A stretch of DNA of 64,000 nt from JAILLW01 sp045640905 (GTDB lineage Bacteria > Bacillota > Clostridia > Lachnospirales > Lachnospiraceae), in the NCBI GenBank assembly GCA_045640905.1, contig JAZUFW010000087.1:7835-71834 (forward strand), read 5' to 3'. Below, piece by piece: positions 43,601 through 52,960 of the stretch. The translations under genes and the position numbers were made by a program. Below the pieces are notes generated by a model that searched no databases, was not told the DNA's origin, and saw nothing but the letters and a program-made list of their open reading frames with translations. Within the stretch, counting starts at the first letter, position 1; every line of letters starts with the position of its first letter.

Positions 43601-43721
43601 TGCAAAAAGGAGCGTAAATCATTATATGCACAATCGAGTAGGCGGGTTCCTACTCGATTGAACTTTGGCGTCAAATGGATATTTGTGGAAGCACAATATC
43701 CGCTTGACGCCTTATCGCACA
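43601..43721 (+). repeat. Structured repeat element, copy A
   Basis: Begins TGCAAAAAGGAGCG and contains a perfect hairpin CAATCGAGTAGG (43631-43642) with its complement (43649-43660), then a second long hairpin with outer arms GGCGTCAA (43667-43674) and TTGACGCC (43704-43711) and inner arms around GGATATT/AATATCC. A second copy of the leading motif and the first hairpin is at 58186-58274 on the other strand. No gene in the 283-base gap. Confidence 0.6.
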
Positions 43722-43722
43722 T

Positions 43723-43761
43723 AAAAAAGGATAAGTTTGCTTTTCCTGCAATCTTATCCTT
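43723..43761 (-). terminator. Intrinsic terminator after the 757-residue protein gene
   Basis: Stem AAGGATAAG (43727-43735) with CTTATCCTT (43753-43761), followed on the minus strand by T residues (43728-43723), about 35 bases after the stop at 43795. Confidence 0.8.
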
Positions 43762-43794
43762 CTATTTTGACCTTCTGACCCCGTCCCCAAGGGT

Positions 43795-46068
43795 TCACGC
43801 ATTTAAGAACTCAATCTGAGCTTCAATCTCCTCAGGGACTTCTTTTCCTGCGTTCTTAATCTTTTTAACAAGGTTATCCATTCTGTGAATCTTGGCTTTC
43901 TGTTTGGTATCATAGTGCTCTATCATATCCTTGTACATCGGATTAATCGACAGTTTATCGCGGGAAGCTTTCGAAAAAGGAACATATGTGAACATTATGC
44001 CTCGAGCGACCTTGTTTAATCTGGGTGAACCGTTACTTTCAAACTGCATCCATACGATATAGTCCCTGATAAACATTTCTCGGAAAGAATTCTTGCATCG
44101 GGTCATATCATTTTTAATCTTTTCCTTTGCCTCAGGAGACAATTCGTTGTTCTTTCTATAGTACTGAACATAATCGAAATATTCGGAAGTAAGTGACCTT
44201 TCGGAAACATCGTTCCATCTGGCTCCCTGAACACGTTTACACATTTCCCATCTAAACTGTCCGGTCAGACGAAGCAACTGTGTCTGTAGATCCTCCTGCT
44301 GGAATATGGAGCAAAACATCTTGGCGGGAGTAGTTCTTCTCTTTCCTTCGATTTCCTGCCACATAATGCCACGGCTTCCTATATTCGGAGTAAGTATGAT
44401 ATCGGGAATAATCTCAATATCTATGTATTCTTTATTTATCACCGGATCCGCAAATACGGTTTCACGATAAAAGGCTCCAAAATCAATATTTCGAATCATA
44501 TTAATGCACTCGGAAACATTCGAAGCCGTAACCAGCATATTTTCGAAAGGCTTTAAAGCATTATGCTCCGAAAGCAGCGGACAGAATGTAGATATTCGAC
44601 CCGTCGTCGTTTTATTAACGGTAGGAAATACATTCTCGAGTTCATATCTGACTCTTCCTTCAGGATCTTTGAATAATGACGCTTCCTCTTCTTTGGAAAT
44701 ACGTTTGTTACGCATTTCTTCATGGAGATAATCCGCATAATCAGTCTCGAATTCATTTCTGCAAGGGTCTTTTTTGCCGTTATAAATATCAAGAAGCCAT
44801 TCGAACATTGAATATATTCCGTTTTCGGGATCGGTCGGCAATTTTGAAATCAAATTATACAGATAAACGGCGTTCTCCATACCTACCAGTTCTTCATCAA
44901 CATATCCGAAGTTAAAGAACATTTTCAGCACGGCAGGAACATCCGAGTCCTTTGCAGCCTTTAGGAAAGCTGCTATATAAACCTCGTTAAATTCCTTGGC
45001 CAGGCGTTGTCTGAGTAACCTGACATCGTCCTCTGTTCCGTTCTTATTTACCGTCTTTTTATATTCGGTAACATGCTCATAAAATGCTTTCTTTATTTCT
45101 TCATCAGGCTCGGCATAATTCAAAATGGTATTCAAAGAATCATTTAAGCTTTCAGTCTGATTGCTTCCGTATATTTCTTCATTTTCCTTGTGATTCTGTG
45201 CAATTTGCTCGGCATTTTCAAGAACCTTTTTGTATTCGCTCTTTCGTCTGTCAAAAAATGATTCTTCACTGATACCTCGGGTCTCTGCCTGCATGAGGAT
45301 ATCTTCCATTGCACGGTAAATCTGCCCGATTGCCCGATCGTCCATTCCCAGCTTCTTAACTGCTTTGGTATACAATGAGACATACATTTCAAACATATCC
45401 AATGAATTCTCATTCATAAGAAGATTCAATATATCCGCCTCATAGCTTTCAATTTCACCGCTCAAAGAGATCATTTCGCGAATGTCACGACTGGACTTAA
45501 CCATCAAACCGGTAATAAAATCACAGTTGGTGTTTCCAAGTTCGGACTGCTTTACTATCTCCTGCAAAATGGCATAATATCCCGTTACCCATTCGGGCAG
45601 AACATCTTCAAAACTAAACTGAGTTACTTCATCATAGTTTTCAAGTTCGCTCGGAGAAAGAGATATTTTATCGCAAAACATCTTATAATCTTCATTGCAG
45701 GTGATTAAGTAATCTTTTAGACATTGATACTCGTTCTTTACCAAAAGATACTGTCCCGAGATGCTTTCGAGTTGACTGAATAACGATGCCAGAAAATACT
45801 TCGTTACATCTTTATTCTTTCCCAGAAAATCAGACACAGAGCCATCGAATTCATACGTCACCACAGAAGTTTTTTCGATAGCTTCATACTTTAACAAAGT
45901 ATCCTTCGAGCTTAAGTCGGCCAATCCGACAATATCCCCGTTTTTCAAAAAATATTCACCGCCCGGAAAGGATGCCTTAATAAGCCCTTTAACCACCAAA
46001 TACAAAGTATCTATTTTTTGTTCGGTTTCATATATAACTGTTCCCGCAGATATTTCTTTCATTCCCAT
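43795..46068 (-). CDS. Large protein with N-terminal cyclic nucleotide-binding-like domain, function unknown
   Basis: 757 residues, predicted soluble, no signal peptide. Residues about 1-110 look like a cNMP-binding (Crp-type) beta-roll: IYETEQKIDTLYLVVKG, GGEYFLKNGDIVGL. The residues that normally bind the phosphate (FGE...RxA) are not obvious, so ligand binding is doubtful. The remaining 650 residues are mostly helical, rich in Glu, Lys and Tyr, with a conserved-looking segment (DIILTPNIGSRGIMWQEIEG, about 570-590) and a basic C-terminus. I do not recognise this part. It is divergent from tatD and stands alone before its terminator. AGAGG precedes the ATG. Confidence 0.75.
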   Translation of the reverse strand: MGMKEISAGTVIYETEQKIDTLYLVVKGLIKASFPGGEYFLKNGDIVGLADLSSKDTLLKYEAIEKTSVVTYEFDGSVSDFLGKNKDVTKYFLASLFSQLESISGQYLLVKNEYQCLKDYLITCNEDYKMFCDKISLSPSELENYDEVTQFSFEDVLPEWVTGYYAILQEIVKQSELGNTNCDFITGLMVKSSRDIREMISLSGEIESYEADILNLLMNENSLDMFEMYVSLYTKAVKKLGMDDRAIGQIYRAMEDILMQAETRGISEESFFDRRKSEYKKVLENAEQIAQNHKENEEIYGSNQTESLNDSLNTILNYAEPDEEIKKAFYEHVTEYKKTVNKNGTEDDVRLLRQRLAKEFNEVYIAAFLKAAKDSDVPAVLKMFFNFGYVDEELVGMENAVYLYNLISKLPTDPENGIYSMFEWLLDIYNGKKDPCRNEFETDYADYLHEEMRNKRISKEEEASLFKDPEGRVRYELENVFPTVNKTTTGRISTFCPLLSEHNALKPFENMLVTASNVSECINMIRNIDFGAFYRETVFADPVINKEYIDIEIIPDIILTPNIGSRGIMWQEIEGKRRTTPAKMFCSIFQQEDLQTQLLRLTGQFRWEMCKRVQGARWNDVSERSLTSEYFDYVQYYRKNNELSPEAKEKIKNDMTRCKNSFREMFIRDYIVWMQFESNGSPRLNKVARGIMFTYVPFSKASRDKLSINPMYKDMIEHYDTKQKAKIHRMDNLVKKIKNAGKEVPEEIEAQIEFLNA

Positions 46069-46172
46069 AAAAATGTACCTCTCATACAGACTTTAAGTAT
46101 ACCATAAATACATGCGGAAATGAATAATACGGAAAGATGTGATACACTATACATTAAAAAGAGGAACAACTT

Positions 46173-46964
46173 ATGATTTTTGATACACACGCTCATTATG
46201 ACGATAAAGCTTTTGATGAAGATCGCGACACTCTGATACCGGCTCTTAGGGACGATGGTGTCGAGGGATTCGTAAATGTAGGCGCCGAATATCAAGGCTG
46301 CCTTGACTCATTAAAAATCGCACAGCAATACCCTTTTGCGTACTGTGCCATAGGCATTCACCCGTCGGAAGTCGAAAAAATGACTGAAGAAAAGTTGAAT
46401 GAACTAAAGCAATTATGCTTGGACAACGCCATATATAATGGTGGAAAAGTGGTAAGCGTCGGCGAAATAGGTCTCGACTATTTCTATGAAGAGCCGCCAA
46501 AAGAGATTCAGAAAGAATGGTTCATACGTCAGATTCAGATGGCACGCGATGTCAGTCTTCCCATGATTATTCATTCAAGAGATGCTGCAAAGGATACTCT
46601 TGATATCCTGAAAGAACAGCATGCCGAAGAGATTGGAGGAATAATCCACTGCTTTTCATACTCTCCCGAAATGGCCACAGAATACCTGAATATGGGATTC
46701 TATGTCGGAATTGGCGGAGTATTGACGTTTAAGAATGCCAAGAAACTGATCGATGTAGTGAATATGCTACCGATGGACAGAATTGTCCTCGAAACAGATT
46801 GTCCGTATCTGGCTCCCGTACCGCATCGCGGAGAAAGAAACGATTCAAGAAACATCAAGTATGTCGTATCAGCCCTGTCACAGATTAAAGATATACCCGA
46901 AGAAGAAATCATCAAAATTACCACCGAAAACGCAAAGAGAGTATACGGAATATGCCAACCTTAG
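46173..46964 (+). CDS. tatD: TatD-family metal-dependent deoxyribonuclease
   Basis: 263-residue TIM-barrel hydrolase. Metal ligands: DTHAHYDD (residues 4-11), GEIGLDYFY (Glu near 97), IHSRDA, IIHCFSYS and ETDCPYLAP. Members act as 3'-5' exonucleases or D-aminoacyl/DNA repair enzymes in the cytosol. It is followed by rsmA with a 13-base overlap, a common order in Firmicutes. AGAGGAAC precedes the ATG. Confidence 0.95.
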   Translation: MIFDTHAHYDDKAFDEDRDTLIPALRDDGVEGFVNVGAEYQGCLDSLKIAQQYPFAYCAIGIHPSEVEKMTEEKLNELKQLCLDNAIYNGGKVVSVGEIGLDYFYEEPPKEIQKEWFIRQIQMARDVSLPMIIHSRDAAKDTLDILKEQHAEEIGGIIHCFSYSPEMATEYLNMGFYVGIGGVLTFKNAKKLIDVVNMLPMDRIVLETDCPYLAPVPHRGERNDSRNIKYVVSALSQIKDIPEEEIIKITTENAKRVYGICQP

Positions 46965-47806
46965 ATAACATTTCGGGAACCTTAAAAATTCTCGATAAAT
47001 ACAACTTCAATTTTCAAAAACGTTTTGGACAGAATTTCTTAATAGATGCTCATATCCTGGACAAGATAGTGAGTGGCGCCGAAGTAACAAAAGAAGATAC
47101 CGTCCTTGAAATCGGTCCGGGTATCGGTACCATGACACAATATCTGGCCGAACGCGCCAAAAAAGTCATCGCAGTAGAAATAGATAAAGCCCTTATTCCC
47201 ATTTTGAGCGATACTTTGTCTATGTATGATAATGTAACAATAATAAATGAAGATATTCTCAAACTCGATATTAACCGTTTGGTATCCGAAGAGAACGACA
47301 ATAAACCCATTAAAGTAGTAGCAAATCTTCCTTACTACATTACTACTCCCATTATTATGGGATTATTTGAATCGCACGTAAAAATAGACAGCATAACCGT
47401 TATGGTTCAAAAAGAAGTGGCAAAAAGGATGCAGGAAGGTCCCGGATCAAAAGACTACGGTGCATTATCTTTGGCTGTTTCATTCTATTCGAAGCCCGAA
47501 ATAATAACCATAGTATCTCCCGAATGCTTTATTCCTAAACCGAATGTCGAATCGGCAGTCATTCGACTAAAGTCGCATGAAAACCCTCCTGTCAATGTAA
47601 AAGACGAAAAATTCATGTTTGCCATAATTCGTGCTTCATTTAACCAGCGCAGAAAAACTTTGGCTAACAGTTTGGTAAACGGTGGACTGGGATTGGATCG
47701 TGAACAGGTAAAAGAAGCCTTAAACAAGATGAATCTGGATGAAAATATCCGCGGTGAAAGACTGTCTTTGTCCGAATTTGCTGCTTTATCGGATTATTTA
47801 AAATAA
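46952..47806 (+). CDS. rsmA: 16S rRNA adenine(1518/1519) dimethyltransferase
   Basis: 284-residue SAM methyltransferase (KsgA) that dimethylates two adjacent adenines near the 3' end of 16S rRNA in late 30S assembly. Seen: GQNFLID near residue 28, SAM motif I VLEIGPGIGTMT, catalytic NLPYYITTPI, and the C-terminal FNQRRKTLANSL. The start overlaps tatD by 13 bases, so the two are co-translated. The tRNA-Lys follows. Confidence 0.97.
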   Translation: MPTLDNISGTLKILDKYNFNFQKRFGQNFLIDAHILDKIVSGAEVTKEDTVLEIGPGIGTMTQYLAERAKKVIAVEIDKALIPILSDTLSMYDNVTIINEDILKLDINRLVSEENDNKPIKVVANLPYYITTPIIMGLFESHVKIDSITVMVQKEVAKRMQEGPGSKDYGALSLAVSFYSKPEIITIVSPECFIPKPNVESAVIRLKSHENPPVNVKDEKFMFAIIRASFNQRRKTLANSLVNGGLGLDREQVKEALNKMNLDENIRGERLSLSEFAALSDYLK

Positions 47807-47823
47807 AAAAATAAAATTTATGC

Positions 47824-47852
47824 TTGCATTTGGAAAAACACTATATTATAAT
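47824..47852 (+). promoter_or_regulatory. tRNA-Lys promoter
   Basis: TTGCAT (47824-47829), 17-base spacer, perfect TATAAT (47847-47852), about 33 bases before the tRNA. Confidence 0.7.
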
Positions 47853-47884
47853 AACACTTGCGTTTCGCGATAAAACATATATAT

Positions 47885-47957
47885 GCACCGCTAGCTCAGT
47901 TGGTAGAGCACCTGACTCTTAATCAGGGTGTCCAGGGTTCGAACCCCTGGCGGTGTA
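47885..47957 (+). tRNA. tRNA-Lys (anticodon CTT)
   Basis: 73-nt cloverleaf: acceptor GCACCGC with GCGGTGT (first pair G-U), D arm GCTC/GAGC, anticodon stem CCTGA/TCAGG with loop CTCTTAA giving anticodon CTT, five-base variable loop, T arm CAGGG/CCCTG with TTCGAAC, discriminator A. The 3' CCA is not encoded. Confidence 0.97.
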
Positions 47958-48016
47958 CGCTGAAGGTCTTGGATTTGCATTGTGCGGATTCAGGATTTTC
48001 TTTTTTATAAATAATA

Positions 48017-48044
48017 AAGAAGGTTCCGATATCGGAACCTTCTT
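48017..48044. terminator. Bidirectional terminator
   Basis: A perfect 28-base palindrome with 14-base half AAGAAGGTTCCGAT, flanked by T-rich DNA on both sides, between the tRNA (plus) and the GGDEF/EAL gene (minus), which end towards each other. It fits termination in both directions. Confidence 0.85.
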
Positions 48045-48059
48045 CATTTTTATAATTCT

Positions 48060-51000
48060 TTATAATAATTTCTCAAACTCTTCGGCCGGCATCGGTTTAT
48101 AGAAGAAATAACCTTGGACACAAGTTCCGCCCTGTTCTCTGATAAACTGAACCTGCTCTTCCGTTTCCACGCCTTCTGAAACAGTGGTAAATTCCAGATT
48201 CTTGGTTAATTGAATGATTGCGGAAATAATGGCCTTTGATTTCTTATCCATCTCATTTTTCATAAAGAAACCGCCGTCTATCTTAATCACATCTACGGGT
48301 AATTCTTTCATGAAATTCAAGGTAGAATATCCGGAACCGAAATCATCCATTGAAATAACAAATCCTATATCCTTTAATCGTTTTATCATCTCAATAAGTC
48401 GTTCGGTATCTTCGAAGAATACGCTCTCCGTAATTTCCAATTCTATTTGAGACGGTTTAAGCTCATACTTCTCGCTCAACGCCTTCATCCTGTTCGGAAG
48501 TTCATCATTAAGCAGATGAAGTCGGCTGACATTAACCGAAACAAGCGGAATCTTCTTTCCCTCTTCCAACCATTTATGCATGTAAGCGAATGTCTGCTCA
48601 TAAACATATGTATCTATGTCTACAACCATTCCGGTCTTTTCAGCCAAAGGAATAAATAAGCCGGGAGAAACCATCTTGCCGTCGGAATCCTGCATTCTGA
48701 CCAAAGCCTCGGCTCCAATTATTGAGCCGTCATCCACATCAACCTTAGGCTGGAAATATACTTTAAAGCCTCCGGTAGACAGGGCCTGCTTCATCTTCTT
48801 TTGAAGTGCTGCTTCTTCTTGTTCCTTTATTACAAATTCATGAGAATATGTATAAAAACCACCCTGTTTACTGATATCCTGGCTGGCAACCGCGCGTGCC
48901 TTCATGGCATTATCAACGCATTGGTTCACATATTCATCTTCGTCAGATATTAAATACTGTCCGGCAAAACAATTAATCTCTATATTGGGATTGGTCTTTC
49001 GGAATTCATCCGTCAGTAATCCCGAACATATCTTAAAGTAATCCTTTAATGCATCATCGGCCTTTTTCTTCAAAAGAACAAAATCATCGCCCTTTATTCT
49101 GCAAAGAAGTTCGCCCTCTTTCAAATCGCGCTTCATGATTTTGGCGAATTCCTTCAGAACCTCGTCTCCGACAACATATCCGTATTCATCATTAATCTTC
49201 GAAAACTCATGGATACCTGCACAAACAATAGTAAACTGGTCATCCTTTTTCATAAGTGACTTCGTAGCACCTACGATGAATTTATCAAAACTGTCCGCAA
49301 CCGTTAAGGAATCCTCTCCCTTAACTTTATAGAGAAATTCGGTTACATCGGAAACACAAACAAGAACATCCTTATCCTTATTTGTATATTTCATCGGAGT
49401 AGCGGTCAACGTATACCATTTGTCGAGATAATCATCATAAAACTCGGTAGTGTTTTCCGCAGACAAATCCTTTAAAACAGGGCAGCATGCACAAGGCTCC
49501 GGATTATCGATGCATTCATAGCATTTTCTGCCGTATGACATCTTCTTAAATACTTCCTTTGCCGCCTTGCTCACATATTTAACTTCATAAGTATCTCTGT
49601 CTATTATGTAATATACAATCTTCTGAGAATCCATTACATTACGGTTAATAATAGCTTCAGCTTCAAGCTGTTGCTTAACCATATGTCCCAAAAGATATGA
49701 GCTGATCAGGTGAACAATACTCTTTAAGGTTGCTATTTCATTTGCCTTAAATACATGCTCCTCATAAGTTTCAAATGAAATAAGGCCTGCCATCGAAGAA
49801 GAGTCCATGATGGAGAACAAAATCGCCGAAACCGGAGGATTCTTTAATTGTACTATCTCTCTGAAGAAGTCCAGCGTCTGAGATCTGCCGTCCTCAAAAA
49901 TAAGGTACCCTTCTTCATCCTGCTCTTTTTCAAGCTGTTCCCAGATATATGTATTAATTACATTTTGGGAACTCGTTATGCTCTTATTGTCCTTTTCCCA
50001 ATAAACACTGATATCTATCAAATCAGAAGCGTCATCTCTTTCATGAAGAATGGCTCTGTCTATTCCGTAATGAAGACCAACCTCTTCAAAAATCTGACCG
50101 ACAGCTTCTTTAATATCATTTTCTTTGGATAAAGTATCGAATGCGAAATCAAACAGTTTCTTATTGATTTTGCTGTTTGATTTAACCTGTCTTGATTCAT
50201 CCTCATCAAAGGAACCCATCTTCATATAGGTATATCCTGCGAAAATCTCTTTCATCGACGGATAATCAAAATCAAGATAGCAATCACCACCGGCCTTTTT
50301 AGCTTTTAACAAGGCAATATCGGCACGTGAATAAAGCAAATCGAATTCTCTGCCGTTATCCGGATAGAAAGCTATTCCTGCAGAAACAGATACCTGTCTT
50401 TCGTCTCTGATGGGCACATTAACCGGTAATCTCTGTCTTAGCTGTTCTACCAGTTCATGAACCTTTTCCTTTGAAATATCATCACAGAATACTATGAACT
50501 GGTCACCTGCTATTCTTCCGACCAAATCCTTCGACATAAAGTTGGTATATATAACTCCGGAAATTGTCTGCAAAACTATATCGCCATACATCTTTCCGAA
50601 CGAATCGTTTATTTCCTTAAATCTGTCAACATCAATCAGAATAATAGCCTTCTGAAGGCCATCGTCCTTTGCAAAATTCTCATTGATGAGCTCACGTATT
50701 TTTTCTCTGTTATATAATCCTGTCAATGCGTCCTGCGTTAATTCACGGGAAACGTTTGTATCCTTTTCCTTTTCACGGGTAATATCAAATCTTCGTCCGT
50801 AAACCTTGACAGGCTTTCCTTCTTCGTCATAAACGGTATGAGCCATCTGCCTGAACCATTTAATCTGATAGTCCTCGGCTACCGCTCTGTATTCGGCAGT
50901 AATATGCTCTTTTCCTGCTGCCATTTCAGCACAAAAAACATCAAAAATAGGGATATCGTCTTCATGAATCAGACGCATATCCTTAATAGAATTACAATAA

Positions 51001-51200
51001 TCGGATAATTCCTTGCAGACAGAACCATTGCCATCTTGCGATGACAAATAATCATACTCCATAGTATCGGTCGCAATATCATATACCCATCCGGAGTTAC
51101 CAAAAAAACTTTTAATCATGGCATCGCGGCTTGCGAACGTTTCTCCTTCGGTTTTCTGACTGCCGATATTTTTATTTGTGGTTTGTTCAAAAGTATCCAT
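48060..51200 (-). CDS. Multidomain GGDEF/EAL cyclic-di-GMP protein
   Basis: 1046 residues, no membrane segment. Order: PAS (about 30-145), GGDEF domain 1 (about 150-315; site reads AGDQF), GAF-like (about 355-510), PAS 2 (about 515-630) with a Cys cluster (KCYECIDNPEPCACCPVL), GGDEF domain 2 (about 640-795; site reads KGDDF) and EAL (about 810-1046). Both GGDEF sites deviate from the consensus, while EAL keeps QPKVD, GAEALVR, ELEITESVF, DDFGSGYSTL and EGVET. It is therefore most likely a c-di-GMP phosphodiesterase with regulatory GGDEF domains. The Cys cluster may sense metal or redox state (inference). Confidence 0.92.
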   Translation of the reverse strand: MDTFEQTTNKNIGSQKTEGETFASRDAMIKSFFGNSGWVYDIATDTMEYDYLSSQDGNGSVCKELSDYCNSIKDMRLIHEDDIPIFDVFCAEMAAGKEHITAEYRAVAEDYQIKWFRQMAHTVYDEEGKPVKVYGRRFDITREKEKDTNVSRELTQDALTGLYNREKIRELINENFAKDDGLQKAIILIDVDRFKEINDSFGKMYGDIVLQTISGVIYTNFMSKDLVGRIAGDQFIVFCDDISKEKVHELVEQLRQRLPVNVPIRDERQVSVSAGIAFYPDNGREFDLLYSRADIALLKAKKAGGDCYLDFDYPSMKEIFAGYTYMKMGSFDEDESRQVKSNSKINKKLFDFAFDTLSKENDIKEAVGQIFEEVGLHYGIDRAILHERDDASDLIDISVYWEKDNKSITSSQNVINTYIWEQLEKEQDEEGYLIFEDGRSQTLDFFREIVQLKNPPVSAILFSIMDSSSMAGLISFETYEEHVFKANEIATLKSIVHLISSYLLGHMVKQQLEAEAIINRNVMDSQKIVYYIIDRDTYEVKYVSKAAKEVFKKMSYGRKCYECIDNPEPCACCPVLKDLSAENTTEFYDDYLDKWYTLTATPMKYTNKDKDVLVCVSDVTEFLYKVKGEDSLTVADSFDKFIVGATKSLMKKDDQFTIVCAGIHEFSKINDEYGYVVGDEVLKEFAKIMKRDLKEGELLCRIKGDDFVLLKKKADDALKDYFKICSGLLTDEFRKTNPNIEINCFAGQYLISDEDEYVNQCVDNAMKARAVASQDISKQGGFYTYSHEFVIKEQEEAALQKKMKQALSTGGFKVYFQPKVDVDDGSIIGAEALVRMQDSDGKMVSPGLFIPLAEKTGMVVDIDTYVYEQTFAYMHKWLEEGKKIPLVSVNVSRLHLLNDELPNRMKALSEKYELKPSQIELEITESVFFEDTERLIEMIKRLKDIGFVISMDDFGSGYSTLNFMKELPVDVIKIDGGFFMKNEMDKKSKAIISAIIQLTKNLEFTTVSEGVETEEQVQFIREQGGTCVQGYFFYKPMPAEEFEKLL

Positions 51201-51345
51201 AAAAAATTAACCTTTGTCGTATGCCTAAAGTAGCAAATAAACCTTTATAATTGTACCATTTGTGAAACGAATTTACAAACGTAGAAAATCAAAGTAATGC
51301 AATATTCTCATTTTTGAAACAAATCATCAAAAAAGTGAACTATTG

Positions 51346-52110
51346 TTATTTACGAATTAATAACCCTAAAAGATACAGTACTCCGTATACTATCGGTTGA
51401 TGCAACATATATATGAGGAGGGAATGTCGCCCTATAAATGACAGCGGCTTAATTTCAAGTCTGAGCACCTTGAAGTTCTTCACTTTGTCCGAAAGAATCA
51501 TGTACGCAAAATATCCAACCGCGAACAGGAAAACCCAAGGGATAAATGAAAAATAATCGCTCGAATAAAAACCGGGATCTGTAAATCCCAAAAAGGTCAT
51601 CAGATAACCTTTGTAGAATTTTTCAGGTAAAGGGCAAATCTGCAAAGATTCAAATCCGAGCCGGCCTTCATTAATATTTCGTGTGACAAAAAATGCACCA
51701 AAGCTGATGACCAGGCCTATAATCCCCACCGGTTTACTATGAGGAATAATTCTGTCTATGACACACATCAATAAAATACTGCTTCCTATCAGCCACAAAA
51801 CCCCGAATATATCTCTGGCATCATAAATGACCAGGCAGGTGACAATCGTAATAACTATTCCTCCCCCCAAAGCCAGAAGTCCTCTTTTTATATGATGTTT
51901 ACCCAGTGAAAAACAGAATCCGGAAAGCAGAATAAACGTATAGCATATACTCTGCTGCCACCAATAGGCCGGCACAGAGTTCATAAAAGACATGGAAAAA
52001 CCAAATCCGATATACATGATATCCCAGCAGGCATGAAATATTATCATACTGATAATGGTTATTCCGCGGATTGTATCAAGAAGAACAAGTCTCCCCCCTT
52101 GTTTTTCCAT
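51346..52110 (-). CDS. DUF1624/HGSNAT-type membrane acyltransferase-like protein
   Basis: About 254 residues, seven or so membrane segments. The start RLVLLDTIRGITIISMIIFHACWD matches the family related to heparan-alpha-glucosaminide N-acetyltransferase, and the pair RG...H is typical. It may transfer an acyl group across the membrane, but no substrate is evident. I chose the ATG at 52110, after GGGGATAAGGAT, over an upstream in-frame start inside the SDR gene; it begins four bases after the SDR stop. Confidence 0.8.
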   Translation of the reverse strand: MEKQGGRLVLLDTIRGITIISMIIFHACWDIMYIGFGFSMSFMNSVPAYWWQQSICYTFILLSGFCFSLGKHHIKRGLLALGGGIVITIVTCLVIYDARDIFGVLWLIGSSILLMCVIDRIIPHSKPVGIIGLVISFGAFFVTRNINEGRLGFESLQICPLPEKFYKGYLMTFLGFTDPGFYSSDYFSFIPWVFLFAVGYFAYMILSDKVKNFKVLRLEIKPLSFIGRHSLLIYMLHQPIVYGVLYLLGLLIRK

Positions 52111-52114
52111 ATCC

Positions 52115-52912
52115 TTATCCCCAAATCTTTCTCTTTTGTTGATGCTCAATCATTCGCGTACAGAGTGAGTTTGGCAAAAAACGCATTCCGAATACAGCCA
52201 ATTTTATAGAAAGTCCCGGCAGTATCACGGTCTTTTGCTTTTTCATCTTACGAATGCACTCCTCCACGCATTTTTGTGCTGAAATACCCTTTATGGAAAA
52301 TTTGACGTTTGCAACATAATTGAATTCCGTGTCTACAGGTCCCGGGCACAGAACACCCACATAAACAGGTTTTTTCTCGTTTTTCAATTCACGACTTACA
52401 GCTTGTGAAAAACTGGTTACATACGATTTGGAAGCATAGTATGTTGCCATATAAGGACCGGCAGGAAGCAATCCCGCAGATGAAGCCACATTCAAAAGAT
52501 AGCCTCTATTGATACTTACAAAATGACGAAGAACTCCCTTTGTAAGAATATGAACAGCCCTGATATTAACGTTTATCATGGCCAATTCTTTATCCAAATC
52601 GCCATATAAAAAGAAACCGCAATCACCGAATCCCGCGCAATTAATAAACATTGAATAATTAAAAGAATCAATGCATGTAAGAAGTTTTTTGCACTCCTTG
52701 CGTTTCGACAAATCGGCAACCACGACCTCGCATTTAACTTTATATTCATCCGTTATCTCTGATGCAAGATCTCTTAATTTTTCTTCTCTTCTTGCGACCA
52801 TGACAATATTGTAGCCTTCTTTGGCCAGTGCCCGGCAAAACTGTTTGCCTATTCCGGAACTGGCACCTGTTACGACTGCATAATCGTCCGGATTCTTCTT
52901 GAAACTCTTCAT
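52115..52912 (-). CDS. Short-chain dehydrogenase/reductase
   Basis: 265-residue classical SDR. Nucleotide site TGASSGIG (residues 15-22), NCAGFGD, catalytic Ser in NVASSAG and YYASK (Tyr and Lys). PGPVDTEF follows. Oxidoreductase of an unknown alcohol or ketone, cytosolic. GGAG precedes the ATG. It is followed by the acyltransferase-like gene; the two probably share a transcript with lepB. Confidence 0.92.
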   Translation of the reverse strand: MKSFKKNPDDYAVVTGASSGIGKQFCRALAKEGYNIVMVARREEKLRDLASEITDEYKVKCEVVVADLSKRKECKKLLTCIDSFNYSMFINCAGFGDCGFFLYGDLDKELAMINVNIRAVHILTKGVLRHFVSINRGYLLNVASSAGLLPAGPYMATYYASKSYVTSFSQAVSRELKNEKKPVYVGVLCPGPVDTEFNYVANVKFSIKGISAQKCVEECIRKMKKQKTVILPGLSIKLAVFGMRFLPNSLCTRMIEHQQKRKIWG

Positions 52913-52960
52913 GTATTTATATCTCCGTTAAAAAATGTCTTCGCCTTTTATATCTGACCA

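Noticed and set aside
43580..43819. 79-residue plus-strand frame in the ligase/CNB gap
   Set aside because: It runs across the repeat hairpins and terminator, so its text is a by-product of structured non-coding DNA.
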